In this document: piece after piece, positions 16,680 through 24,378 of the stretch
How the letters are laid out: the number at the start of each line of letters is the position of its first letter
Position numbering within the stretch: position 1 is the first letter of the stretch
Assembly (NCBI RefSeq): GCF_003432485.1
Contig: NZ_QVNQ01000004.1
Coordinates: forward strand, 62,001 to 126,000
Reading direction: 5' to 3'
DNA length: 64,000 nt
Source of the DNA: Actinomadura spongiicola
Lineage (GTDB): Bacteria; Actinomycetota; Actinomycetes; Streptosporangiales; Streptosporangiaceae
Made by a program: the position numbers and the translations under genes
The notes under the pieces: model-generated
The model's input: the letters and a program-made list of their open reading frames with translations, nothing else
Databases searched by the model: none
What the model was told of the DNA's origin: nothing

Positions 16680-17401
16680 CGGGCCCTCCTCGCCGCCGTG
16701 CCCGGCGGCGTCCACCGGAACGGCTCCGTCGACACGTGCAGGATCCGGTCGATCATGGCCTGGTCCTCCAGCGGTCCGGGGAACTTGCCGTTGGCGCGGA
16801 TCACCATCCGGGCGCCCCGCTTGACCCGCACCCTGATCCAGCGGGGCGGCGGCGCGGCGGGCGGCCGGACGACCGCGTCCTTCGCCAACCGCCGGGTGAC
16901 CCGCACGATCTGTACCGTCTTCGACTTGCTCTTGAGCTTGACCTTTCCGCGTGCGTTCTTGCGGTACCGGCGATTCCGGATCCGGTCGGTCACGTCGAGC
17001 TCGACGACGCTGCCGTCGCGCAGCTCCGCCCGCATCCGCAGCCACGGGTCGACCACGTACCACTGCCGCATCGCCGAGATCGGCGGCCGGGTGGGCACGT
17101 GCTGCTCCGGCCCCTTCTTCTCCGGGACGCCGGAACCCCGCATGTCCGCGGCGACCGACAGCACCCCGTCGGGCGGCATGTCGGCGGCGAGGATCCGCAG
17201 CATCGGCACCAGGACGCCCGGGACCCGCTTCGGCAACCGCCATCGGCGTCTCCGTACCTCGGCGCCGTGCCGCGCGAGGCTCTGGATCACCGGCTCCCAG
17301 TCGTCCCGCCGCAGCGACACCGCGCAGGCGCGGTCCAGGATCAGCGCCCGGTGCAGCGGGTGGAACCGCTCGATGGCGGCCTTCTGCTTACGCCAGAACA
17401 T
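16676..17401 (-). CDS. Unrecognised basic protein in glycosyltransferase operon
   Basis: A 241-aa soluble, strongly basic protein of unknown family. It starts FWRKQKAAIERFHPLHRALILDRACAV and has a Lys/Arg-dense middle (KNARGKVKLKSKSKTVQIVRVTRR). An acidic/aromatic segment before it, MRQWYVVDPWLRMRAELRDGSVVELDV, looks like a beta-rich domain. No membrane segment or signal peptide is visible. It lies 10 nt after the upstream GT4 gene and overlaps the next GTG start, so it is co-translated with the glycosyltransferases. The positive charge suggests binding to an anionic polymer, nucleic acid or membrane, but nothing catalytic is visible. Confidence 0.7.
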   Translation of the reverse strand: MFWRKQKAAIERFHPLHRALILDRACAVSLRRDDWEPVIQSLARHGAEVRRRRWRLPKRVPGVLVPMLRILAADMPPDGVLSVAADMRGSGVPEKKGPEQHVPTRPPISAMRQWYVVDPWLRMRAELRDGSVVELDVTDRIRNRRYRKNARGKVKLKSKSKTVQIVRVTRRLAKDAVVRPPAAPPPRWIRVRVKRGARMVIRANGKFPGPLEDQAMIDRILHVSTEPFRWTPPGTAARRAR

Positions 17402-17411
17402 CGCGAACCAC

Positions 17412-18596
17412 CTATCGATCCGACGGCGCGATCGTACGGTAGACCTCGGCCAGCAGGGCCCGTGACCGCGCCCAGGTGAGGCCCCGCTCGACGCGTTCGC
17501 GGCCGCGTCGTCCCATCGCGGCGGCCTCGTCCGGGTACTCCAGCAGGATCCGGACGGCCCTGGCCAGTTCGGCGGGACGGTCGGCCGGGACGAGCCGTCC
17601 GTGCACGCCGTCCGCCATCAGTTCCCGCACCGCCGGAAGATCGGACGCCACCACCGGCACGCCCGCCGCCATCGACTCGATGACCTTCAGCGGGGCGCAG
17701 CCCTGGTCGAGGTTGCGGGCGCAGCCGGTGAGCGGCGCCACGGACACCTCCGCGTGCGCGAGCCACGCCGCCACCTCGGAGTGCGGCAGCGTGAACCGCC
17801 AGTCGACCCGGTCGGCGATTCCGAGCCGCTCGGCCAGCCGCCGCACCGGCTTCGCCCGCCGCTCGGGGACAGACGCGCACACCACGAGCCGCAGACCGTC
17901 GAGGTCGGCGAGCCGCGCGAACGCGCGCATCAGCACGTCCAGGCCCTGCCAGGGCTGCAAGGCGCCGACGTACACGATGTAGCGTTCCGGCGCGTCCACG
18001 GGACGCTCCGCCGGTCCGGGGACCTCCGCGCCGTTCGGCACGAGGTGGATCTTCGTCTCCGGGACGCCGAACCGCCGGACGGCCGCACCGATCACCGCCG
18101 AGGGCACCACGACCGCGTCGCTGCGCTCCAGACAGAACCGCTCCAGGTCCCGGATCTTGGCGAGCGTCCCGGGCGCGGCCCACGGCCAGGTGTGCGCCAT
18201 CTCGATCGACGGGAGCCCGTTGACCTCGTACAGCACGCGGTGGCGGCGGCCGTCCGCGACGGCCGGTAGAGCGCTCCACGGATCCCGGACGTGGCAGACC
18301 TCCAGGGTGTCGCGGTGCGGCTCCAGATGGCCCGCGACCCACCGGGAGAACGCCTCGGCCCGGTCGATAAGGTTCGGCACCGGCGTGTCGAAGCGGGCGA
18401 CCTCCCGCGTCCCCTCCCGCTGGTACCGGGGCAGGTCGGCGCCGCCGATCACGGCGAGCAGCCCGCCCCCGAACCGGGTGAACAGCTCGTCGGCCATCTG
18501 CGCGATGTGCACCGCCGAGCCCTTGCTGGACGGAAACCGATCGAAAGCGACATAGGCGGCCCTGTGCCCCGCGCCGCCCCCGTGAACCACCCGCAC
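17412..18596 (-). CDS. Glycosyltransferase family 4 (first gene of operon)
   Basis: A 394-aa GT-B glycosyltransferase. The N-terminal half has the GT4 opening FDRFPSSKGSAVHIAQMADEL and CHVRDPWSALPAV. The donor domain has YIVYVGALQPWQGLDVLMRAFARL, APLTGCARNLDQGCAPLKVIESMAAGVPVVAS (the E-x7-E region) and LVPADRPAELARAV. It probably adds a sugar to a lipid-linked or protein acceptor. GTG 18596 is the assigned start; GTG 18590 is two codons later. Four more genes follow, three of them in stop-start overlap, making one coupled unit with an unknown glycan product. Confidence 0.9.
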   Translation of the reverse strand: MRVVHGGGAGHRAAYVAFDRFPSSKGSAVHIAQMADELFTRFGGGLLAVIGGADLPRYQREGTREVARFDTPVPNLIDRAEAFSRWVAGHLEPHRDTLEVCHVRDPWSALPAVADGRRHRVLYEVNGLPSIEMAHTWPWAAPGTLAKIRDLERFCLERSDAVVVPSAVIGAAVRRFGVPETKIHLVPNGAEVPGPAERPVDAPERYIVYVGALQPWQGLDVLMRAFARLADLDGLRLVVCASVPERRAKPVRRLAERLGIADRVDWRFTLPHSEVAAWLAHAEVSVAPLTGCARNLDQGCAPLKVIESMAAGVPVVASDLPAVRELMADGVHGRLVPADRPAELARAVRILLEYPDEAAAMGRRGRERVERGLTWARSRALLAEVYRTIAPSDR

Positions 18597-18670
18597 CCGG
18601 GCACTTTATCCGTCTCCGGCGAAACACGGCGGGGCATCACGCGAGGTCGAACCCGTACAAGGCGCCCGCG

Positions 18671-19519
18671 TCAGGACTTGCGGGCCATCCCGCCGTAGCC
18701 GTGGACGTGAGGGGGTTCGCCCGTGGAGGGGTCCGGCCGCCAGTGGGAGACCGAGACGACGCCCGGCTCCAGCATCTCCAGACCGTCGAAATACCCCTCG
18801 ATCTGCTCGGGACTGCGCAGGGTGTACGGCTGCGCTCCGGACTCGGCGTACTTCTCGGTGCTGCGCCTGGCCTGCTCGGACGTGTCGGAGGAGTCCCACA
18901 CGACGAGGAAGCTGCCCGACGGCACGCCCGCCATCGTGTCGGCCACGATCTGCCTGGCCGTCTCGTAGTCCGGACAGAACCCCAGGACGCCCATGAACAT
19001 CACCGCGATGGGCCGGTTGAAGTTCAGGACGTTCGCGGCCTCCTCGAGGATCCGCCGCGGCTCGTGGAAGTCGGCGTCGAGGTAGCCGGTGACGCCCTCC
19101 GGCGTGGTTCCGCGCATCAGGGCCCGCGCGTGCACGAGCACCATCGGATCGTTGTCGACGTACACGACCCGTGAGTCGGGCGCGACCTGCTGGGCGACCT
19201 GATGGGTGTTGGACTCGGTGGGCAGCCCGGCGCCGATGTCGAGGAAGTTGCGGATGTTCTCCTCGGTCGCCAGGTACTTCACGGTGCGGCTCAGAAACCG
19301 GCGACCCTCCCTGGCCTCCTGGAAGATCTCGGGATGCAGTGCCGCGGTGGCGTCGCCGACCGCCCGGTCGACCTCGTAGTTGTCCTTGCCGCCCAGCCAG
19401 TAGTTCCACGTCCGCGCGGGGGAGGGGATGTCGGTCCGGAAGCGTGCCTGGACGTCCTCGGGCAGGCGGGGGGCGGGGTGCGCGGATGAGCCGCCGGGGG
19501 TGGCACCGGATGGGGGCAT
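18671..19519 (-). CDS. SAM-dependent methyltransferase, SAV2177/DUF574 family
   Basis: A 282-aa Rossmann-fold methyltransferase of the SAV2177-like family, abundant in Streptomyces and Streptosporangiales. The family opening is DIPSPARTWNYWLGGKDNYEVDR, followed by the SAM-binding FLDIGAGLPTESNTHQ and VVYVDNDPMVLVHARAL. The C-terminal portion has PIAVMFMGVLGF and WRPDPST. Substrates of this family are largely unknown, and this copy has no biosynthetic neighbours. ATG 19519 has GAGGAG 6 nt upstream. It appears to be a monocistronic unit. Confidence 0.92.
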   Translation of the reverse strand: MPPSGATPGGSSAHPAPRLPEDVQARFRTDIPSPARTWNYWLGGKDNYEVDRAVGDATAALHPEIFQEAREGRRFLSRTVKYLATEENIRNFLDIGAGLPTESNTHQVAQQVAPDSRVVYVDNDPMVLVHARALMRGTTPEGVTGYLDADFHEPRRILEEAANVLNFNRPIAVMFMGVLGFCPDYETARQIVADTMAGVPSGSFLVVWDSSDTSEQARRSTEKYAESGAQPYTLRSPEQIEGYFDGLEMLEPGVVSVSHWRPDPSTGEPPHVHGYGGMARKS

Positions 19520-19641
19520 GGTCGGCTCCTCTGGTCTTGACCGCTGAGAAGGATCTTACGTTTCGCCGACCGGCGCGTGAACCGTCGCCGAATTCCGCCC
19601 GCGCGTTCCGGACCGTTCCGGAGGCGACGTGCCCCGCGTCC

Positions 19642-21285
19642 TCATCGAGGACGGGACACCCGGGCCTCGTCCCAGACCGGTTCCGGGGACTCGTAGACGG
19701 ACCCGTCGGCGCCGAAGACCAGGAAGCGGTCGAAGGAGCGGGCGAACCAGCGGTCGTGCGTCACCGCCAGGACGGTGCCCTCGTAGGACTCCAGGCCCTC
19801 CTGGAGGGCCTCGGCGCTGGCCAGGTCGAGGTTGTCGGTGGGCTCGTCCAGGAGGAGGAGCGTGGCGCCGCCGAGTTCCAGGAGAAGGATCTGGAGACGG
19901 GCCTGCTGACCCCCGGAAAGGGTCTCGAAGCGCTGTTCCGCGCAGTGCTGGAGTTCGTAACGGGCCAGGTCGTTCATCGCGTTGTCGCGGAGCCGGGCGT
20001 GCTCGGTCATGACGATCTCGCACGGGGTACGTCCGGCCAGGTCCGGCCGGGCGTGGGTCTGCGCGAAGAGGCCGGGGACGACGCGCGCCCCGAGACGTGC
20101 CGTGCCGGTGTGGGCGACGGGCGCCGCCGGGGTCGCGCCGCGCGGAAGCGTCTCGGCGATGGTGGCGAGAAGCCGCAGGAAATGCGACTTGCCCGAACCG
20201 TTGGAGCCCAGGACGGCGACGCGTTCGCCGTACCAGATCTCGGTGTCGAACGGCTTCATCAGGCCGGTCAGTTCGAGGTTCTCGCAGATCACCGAGCGTT
20301 TGCCGGTACGGCCGCCGCGCAGGCGCATCTTCAGACTCTGGTCGCGGGGCGGGATCTCCGGCGGGCCCGCCTCCTCGAACTTGCGCAGGCGGGTCTGCGC
20401 AGCGCGGTAGCGGGACGCGAAGGAGTCGTTCGTGGTCGCCTTGACCTTGAGGTTGTTGACGAACTCCTTGAGCCTCGCGTGTTCCTCGTCCCAGCGGCGG
20501 CGCAGTTCCTCCAGGCGTTCGTTGCGGTCGCGGCGGGCGGCGGCGTAGGTGGAGAAACGGCCGCCGTGGATCCAGACGCGGGACGCCTCGACGGTGACGA
20601 TGCGGTCGGCGGAACGGTCGAGGAGTTCACGGTCGTGGGACACGAGAAGGACCGTCTTGGACGTCTCCCGCAGCTTCTCCTCAAGCCATCGCTTCCCCGG
20701 CACGTCGAGGTAGTTGTCGGGCTCGTCCAGAAGAAGGACCTGGTCGGGGCCGCGTAGCAGCGCCTCCAGGGCCAGGCGTTTCTGTTCGCCGCCGGACAGC
20801 GTGCGCACCTCGCGCCACCGGCAGGAGTCGTAGGAGATCCCGCGGGCCGCGACGCAGCACGCGTCCCAGAGGACCTCGATCTCGTAGCCGCCCGCGTCGC
20901 CCCACCCGGACAGGGCCGTGGCGTAGCGGAGCTGGGTCGGTTCGTCGTCGCGTTCCATCATCGCCAGTTCGGCCGCCTCGACCGCGGCCGCCGCCTCGCG
21001 GACCCGGGGCGGCGCGACGGAAAGCAGCAGGTCATGGACGGACGAGTCGTCCCGCATCCCCCCGATGAACTGTCGCATCACGCCGAGCCCGCCGCTGTGC
21101 GCGACCGTGCCGTCCTGCGGGGCGATGTCCCCGGCGATCAACCGTAGAAGCGTCGTCTTCCCCGCGCCGTTCGGGCCGATGAGCGCGGCGACCGCGCCTT
21201 CCCCGACGCGGAACGACACGTCGTCCAGCAGGACGCGGCCGTCCGGCAGAACATGACGCACGTGACCGACCTCGACGTGTCCCAT
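19642..21285 (-). CDS. ABC-F family ATP-binding protein
   Basis: A 547-aa soluble protein with two ABC ATPase domains and no membrane segment, the ABC-F layout of ribosome-acting proteins. Domain 1 has GPNGAGKTT and LSGGEQKRLALEAL; domain 2 has GSNGSGKSH and LSGGQQARLQILLLELGG. The charged linker between them contains ERLEELRRRWDEEHARLKEF. Members either release stalled ribosomes or protect them from antibiotics such as macrolides, lincosamides and pleuromutilins. It follows the TetR gene by 56 nt on the same strand, so a drug-inducible resistance role is plausible. Which substrate is unknown. Confidence 0.92.
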   Translation of the reverse strand: MGHVEVGHVRHVLPDGRVLLDDVSFRVGEGAVAALIGPNGAGKTTLLRLIAGDIAPQDGTVAHSGGLGVMRQFIGGMRDDSSVHDLLLSVAPPRVREAAAAVEAAELAMMERDDEPTQLRYATALSGWGDAGGYEIEVLWDACCVAARGISYDSCRWREVRTLSGGEQKRLALEALLRGPDQVLLLDEPDNYLDVPGKRWLEEKLRETSKTVLLVSHDRELLDRSADRIVTVEASRVWIHGGRFSTYAAARRDRNERLEELRRRWDEEHARLKEFVNNLKVKATTNDSFASRYRAAQTRLRKFEEAGPPEIPPRDQSLKMRLRGGRTGKRSVICENLELTGLMKPFDTEIWYGERVAVLGSNGSGKSHFLRLLATIAETLPRGATPAAPVAHTGTARLGARVVPGLFAQTHARPDLAGRTPCEIVMTEHARLRDNAMNDLARYELQHCAEQRFETLSGGQQARLQILLLELGGATLLLLDEPTDNLDLASAEALQEGLESYEGTVLAVTHDRWFARSFDRFLVFGADGSVYESPEPVWDEARVSRPR

Positions 21286-21341
21286 GGCGCCGAGTCTCGG
21301 AAACGGCCGACCACCGCGTCAATCGAATTTCGGTCGGGGGA

Positions 21342-22055
21342 CTACTCCGGGACGGGGAGACCGAGGGAGTGCACCAGGTTGCCGATCTCGGCGCGGTAGA
21401 TCTTGGCGGGATTGGGGGTCTGGCCGCTGAGATGGCCGTAGATCTCCAGGGAGAGCAGACCGTGCAGGCGGCCCCACATGCGCAGCGCCTCACCGACGGC
21501 CCCCGGGGGCAGGCCGGGAAACTCCGCGCGGACCTTCGTGACCAGGGCGGAGTCGAAGTCGTCCCAGTCGTAGGCGTCGGCGGGACGGAGCCGTTCGGTC
21601 CGCGGCCAGGCGGCGGCGACCAGGCCGGTCAACCCCATGCAGGTGCGTTGCTCGGCCTCGGGCGCGGCGCCACCCTCGGGCGGCCGGTAACCGGGCACCG
21701 GATCGCCGTAGATCAGCCGGAAGCCCTGGGGGTTCGCGAGCGCCCACTCGCGGAAGGCCAGCCCCCAGGCCATGATCCGGCGGCCGGGATCGTCGGCCGG
21801 GACGTTGTCGCGGGCCCGCTCCACGGCGTCGACCAGTGAGGTGTGCACCTCCTGGATCAGCATGGTGACCAGGTCGTCGCGGGTCGGGAAATAGCCGTAG
21901 ATGGCGCCCGCGGTCATGCCCATCTCGCGGGCGATGGCGCGCAGCGAGATCGCGCCGGGACCGCCCTCGGCCATCAGCTTCAACGCGATCCCGCGGATCT
22001 CGGCGATGGTCTCGGCCCGCAGCCGGGCGCGGCGGCGCGGCGTCTGCTCACTCAC
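21342..22055 (-). CDS. TetR-family transcriptional regulator
   Basis: A 237-aa TetR repressor. The N-terminal DNA-binding helix-turn-helix runs through ISLRAIAREMGMTAGAIYGYFPTRDDLVTMLIQE (about residues 36-70). The C-terminal ligand domain contains NPQGFRLIYGDPVPGYRPP, a segment shared with TetR proteins having the WHG-type C-terminal domain. It is divergent from an SDR-MFS operon whose promoter begins 3 nt from this gene's GTG start. Two copies of a near-palindrome around that promoter are good operator candidates. It probably controls the SDR-MFS operon and perhaps the downstream ABC-F gene. Confidence 0.9.
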   Translation of the reverse strand: MSEQTPRRRARLRAETIAEIRGIALKLMAEGGPGAISLRAIAREMGMTAGAIYGYFPTRDDLVTMLIQEVHTSLVDAVERARDNVPADDPGRRIMAWGLAFREWALANPQGFRLIYGDPVPGYRPPEGGAAPEAEQRTCMGLTGLVAAAWPRTERLRPADAYDWDDFDSALVTKVRAEFPGLPPGAVGEALRMWGRLHGLLSLEIYGHLSGQTPNPAKIYRAEIGNLVHSLGLPVPE

Positions 22056-22057
22056 GC

Positions 22058-22086
22058 TTGACAGCCTACAGCGTTCAGGATCTAAT
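22058..22086 (+). promoter_or_regulatory. Sigma70-type promoter of the SDR-MFS operon
   Basis: TTGACA at 22058-22063 and TCTAAT at 22081-22086 are separated by exactly 17 nt, a near-consensus pair and unusually strong for an actinomycete. Expected transcription start is near 22093, about 58 nt before the ATG. The -35 element sits 3 nt from the TetR gene's start codon. Confidence 0.72.
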
Positions 22087-22114
22087 CCCCATGCAGTTAC
22101 TACACGGCGTTCAG
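22066..22114. promoter_or_regulatory. Two candidate TetR operators
   Basis: CTACAGCGTTCAG at 22066-22078 lies within the promoter spacer, and CTACACGGCGTTCAG at 22100-22114 lies just past the expected transcription start. The second copy matches its own reverse complement at 11 of 15 positions. Sites overlapping and following the promoter fit TetR-type repression. Confidence 0.5.
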
Positions 22115-22150
22115 TTTTTGGACGGCGTAATCTTCATGAAGGGGATTTTC

Positions 22151-22915
22151 ATGGATCTGGGTCTGTCGGGTCGCGCCGCCGTGGTCACCGGTGCCAGTCG
22201 CGGGATCGGGCTCGCGATCGTGCGCGCGCTCACCGCCGAGGGCGTCCGCGTCACCGGTGCCGCCCGTACCGTCACGCCCGAGTTGAAGGAGACCGGCGCC
22301 CTCGTCGTCGAGGCGGACCTGACCACCGACGAGGGCGCCACGCTCCTCGTCGAGCGGGCGGTCGCGGAACTCGGAGACGTCGACGTGCTGGTCAACAACG
22401 TCGGCGGCGGTGACACCTTCGCCGTCGGCGGCTTCCTGAGCGCGGACGACGCGATGTGGCGGAACGCGTTCGACCGGAACTTCTTCAGCGCGGTGCGCGT
22501 CACCCGCGCCGCGATGCCGAGCCTCCTCCGGCGGCGGGGCACCGTCATCAACATCTCGTCCGTGGTGGCCCGCGCGCCCGGTGCCGGGACGGTCGACTAC
22601 AGCGTTCCGAAGGCCGCGTTGACCGCCCTGGGCAAGGCGCTGGACGAGGAGTTCGGACCGCGGGGCGTACGCACGACCACCGTGTCGCCGGGGCCGGTGC
22701 GCACCGCGTTCTGGGACGCCCTCGCCACCGCCTACGGCACCGACGCCGCCGTGCTGCTCACCGGAATCCCCGCCTCGGCCGGGATGACGACCGGGCGGGT
22801 GATCGAGCCCGAGGAGGTCGCCGACCTGGTCGCGTTCCTGGCCTCCGACCGCGCCCGCAGCGTCGCCGGAAGCGATCACCTGCTGGACGGCGGCGCGCTG
22901 AAGGTCGCGTCGTGA
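22151..22915 (+). CDS. Short-chain dehydrogenase/reductase (SDR)
   Basis: A 254-aa classical SDR oxidoreductase using NAD(P)H. The cofactor motif VTGASRGIG is at residues 15-23, NNVGGG follows, and the catalytic Ser plus YSVPK (YxxxK) are in the middle. The C-terminal SPGPVRTAFWD and GSDHLLDGGALK are also typical. ATG 22151 is chosen because AAGGGG lies 6 nt upstream; earlier in-frame ATGs at 22136 and 22091 lack such a site. Its stop overlaps the MFS gene start, so enzyme and exporter are produced together, consistent with detoxification or metabolite export. Substrate unknown. Confidence 0.93.
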   Translation: MDLGLSGRAAVVTGASRGIGLAIVRALTAEGVRVTGAARTVTPELKETGALVVEADLTTDEGATLLVERAVAELGDVDVLVNNVGGGDTFAVGGFLSADDAMWRNAFDRNFFSAVRVTRAAMPSLLRRRGTVINISSVVARAPGAGTVDYSVPKAALTALGKALDEEFGPRGVRTTTVSPGPVRTAFWDALATAYGTDAAVLLTGIPASAGMTTGRVIEPEEVADLVAFLASDRARSVAGSDHLLDGGALKVAS

Positions 22916-24378
22916 GACGCACCGGCCCCATGCTGGCGCTGCTGGCGTTCGCCCAGTTCGTCGTCGCGGTCGACTACAACATCGTCTACGTGGCGCTGCC
23001 CGACATCGGGGACGCGCTGGGCTTCTCCGCGCGGTCCCTCCAGTGGGTCGTCAGCGCGTACGCGGTCGCCTACGGCGGTTTCCTGCTGCTGGGCGGACGG
23101 CTCGCCGACCGGCTGGGCGGGCGGCGCGTGTTCGTCCTCGGCTCAGTGATCTTCGGGCTGGCCTGTCTGGTCGGCGGTTTCGCCACCGAGCCCGGCGTCC
23201 TCATCGCCGCGCGGGCGGCGCAGGGGCTGGGCGGCGCGCTGCTGTCACCGGCCACCCTGATGCTGATCAACACGCGGTTCCAGGAGGGCCCGCCACGGAC
23301 CCGCGCCATGGCCGTGTGGGGCGCGGCGGGCAGCGGCGGACTCGCCGCCGGGGCACTGCTCGGCGGCCTGCTCACCCAGGCGTGGGGTTGGGCCTCGGTG
23401 CTGTTCGTCCTGGTCCCGCTGGCGCTGGCCGCCGCCGCGCTCGCCCCGGCGCTCCTGCCGCCGGACGCTCGACACGCGTCCACGCGCGGCGGGTTCGACG
23501 CTCCCGGCGCGGTCCTGGCCACCGTCGGATCGGCGCTGCTGGTGTTCGGCCTGGTCAGCGGCCCGGAAGCCGGCTGGTGGTCCCCGCGCGGCCTCGGGGC
23601 CCTGGCCGCCGGTGCGCTGCTGCTCGCGGTGTTCGGCCTGGTCGAGGCGAGGACGACGGACCCGTTGGCGCCGCCGCGGCTGTTCGCCAACCGTGCGCTG
23701 ATGGTGGCGATCGGCGTGATCCTGGTCTTCCAGAGCGCCCTGGGCGGCGCGTACTTCCTGTTCACCACCTACATGCAGAACGTGCTCGGGTACCGGGCGC
23801 TGGAGGCCGGGCTCGCCTTCGTCCCGCTGACGCTCATCTCCATGGCCGCGTCGCTGCGGCTGGCCGGGGCGCTGCTCGTCCGCTGGGGTCCTCGCATGAC
23901 GCTGTTCGCGGGGATGGCCGTCAACGGCACGGGCATGGTGGTGCTCGCGGTGACCATGTCGACCGGAGCCTCCTACTGGGCGCTCCTGCCGGGCGTGGTG
24001 ATCTGGGGCGTCGGCGGAGGCGTCACGTTCCCGGCGATGTTCGTGTGCGCCGCCTCGGGCGTCCGCCCCACCGAGGCCGGGATCGCCTCCGCCGTCGCCA
24101 CCACCGCGCAGCAACTCGGCGGCGCGGCGGGACTCGCCGTCCTGGTGGCCGTCGCCACGGCGGGTCTCGGCGGCTCGCCCGAACTCCCCGCGGTCGCGGA
24201 CGGTCTCCGCACGGCGATGTGGGTCGGCGGCGCCGCCTCCATCGCGGGGGGCCTCCTGGCGTTCGTCCTCCCACGCGCACGCCCGGCCCGGCCCGCCCGG
24301 ACCGCCACCGGCGATCCGGTCGCGGCCCCGGTCACCGGCGGTCGTGGCGGCTCGCGGTCCGGCGGGCTCAGCCCGTGA
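22912..24378 (+). CDS. MFS transporter, DHA2 (14-segment) drug exporter type
   Basis: A 488-aa major facilitator with about 14 hydrophobic segments, as in EmrB/QacA proton-driven drug exporters. The loop motif GGRLADRLGGRRVFVLG and the following ARAAQGLGGALLSPATLMLI are conserved family features. GTG 22912 overlaps the SDR stop as GTGA. A Pro/Arg-rich tail closes the protein. The last 11 nt overlap the end of the convergent proline-tRNA ligase gene. With the TetR regulator this resembles a compact efflux cassette; substrate unknown. Confidence 0.92.
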   Translation: MRRTGPMLALLAFAQFVVAVDYNIVYVALPDIGDALGFSARSLQWVVSAYAVAYGGFLLLGGRLADRLGGRRVFVLGSVIFGLACLVGGFATEPGVLIAARAAQGLGGALLSPATLMLINTRFQEGPPRTRAMAVWGAAGSGGLAAGALLGGLLTQAWGWASVLFVLVPLALAAAALAPALLPPDARHASTRGGFDAPGAVLATVGSALLVFGLVSGPEAGWWSPRGLGALAAGALLLAVFGLVEARTTDPLAPPRLFANRALMVAIGVILVFQSALGGAYFLFTTYMQNVLGYRALEAGLAFVPLTLISMAASLRLAGALLVRWGPRMTLFAGMAVNGTGMVVLAVTMSTGASYWALLPGVVIWGVGGGVTFPAMFVCAASGVRPTEAGIASAVATTAQQLGGAAGLAVLVAVATAGLGGSPELPAVADGLRTAMWVGGAASIAGGLLAFVLPRARPARPARTATGDPVAAPVTGGRGGSRSGGLSP

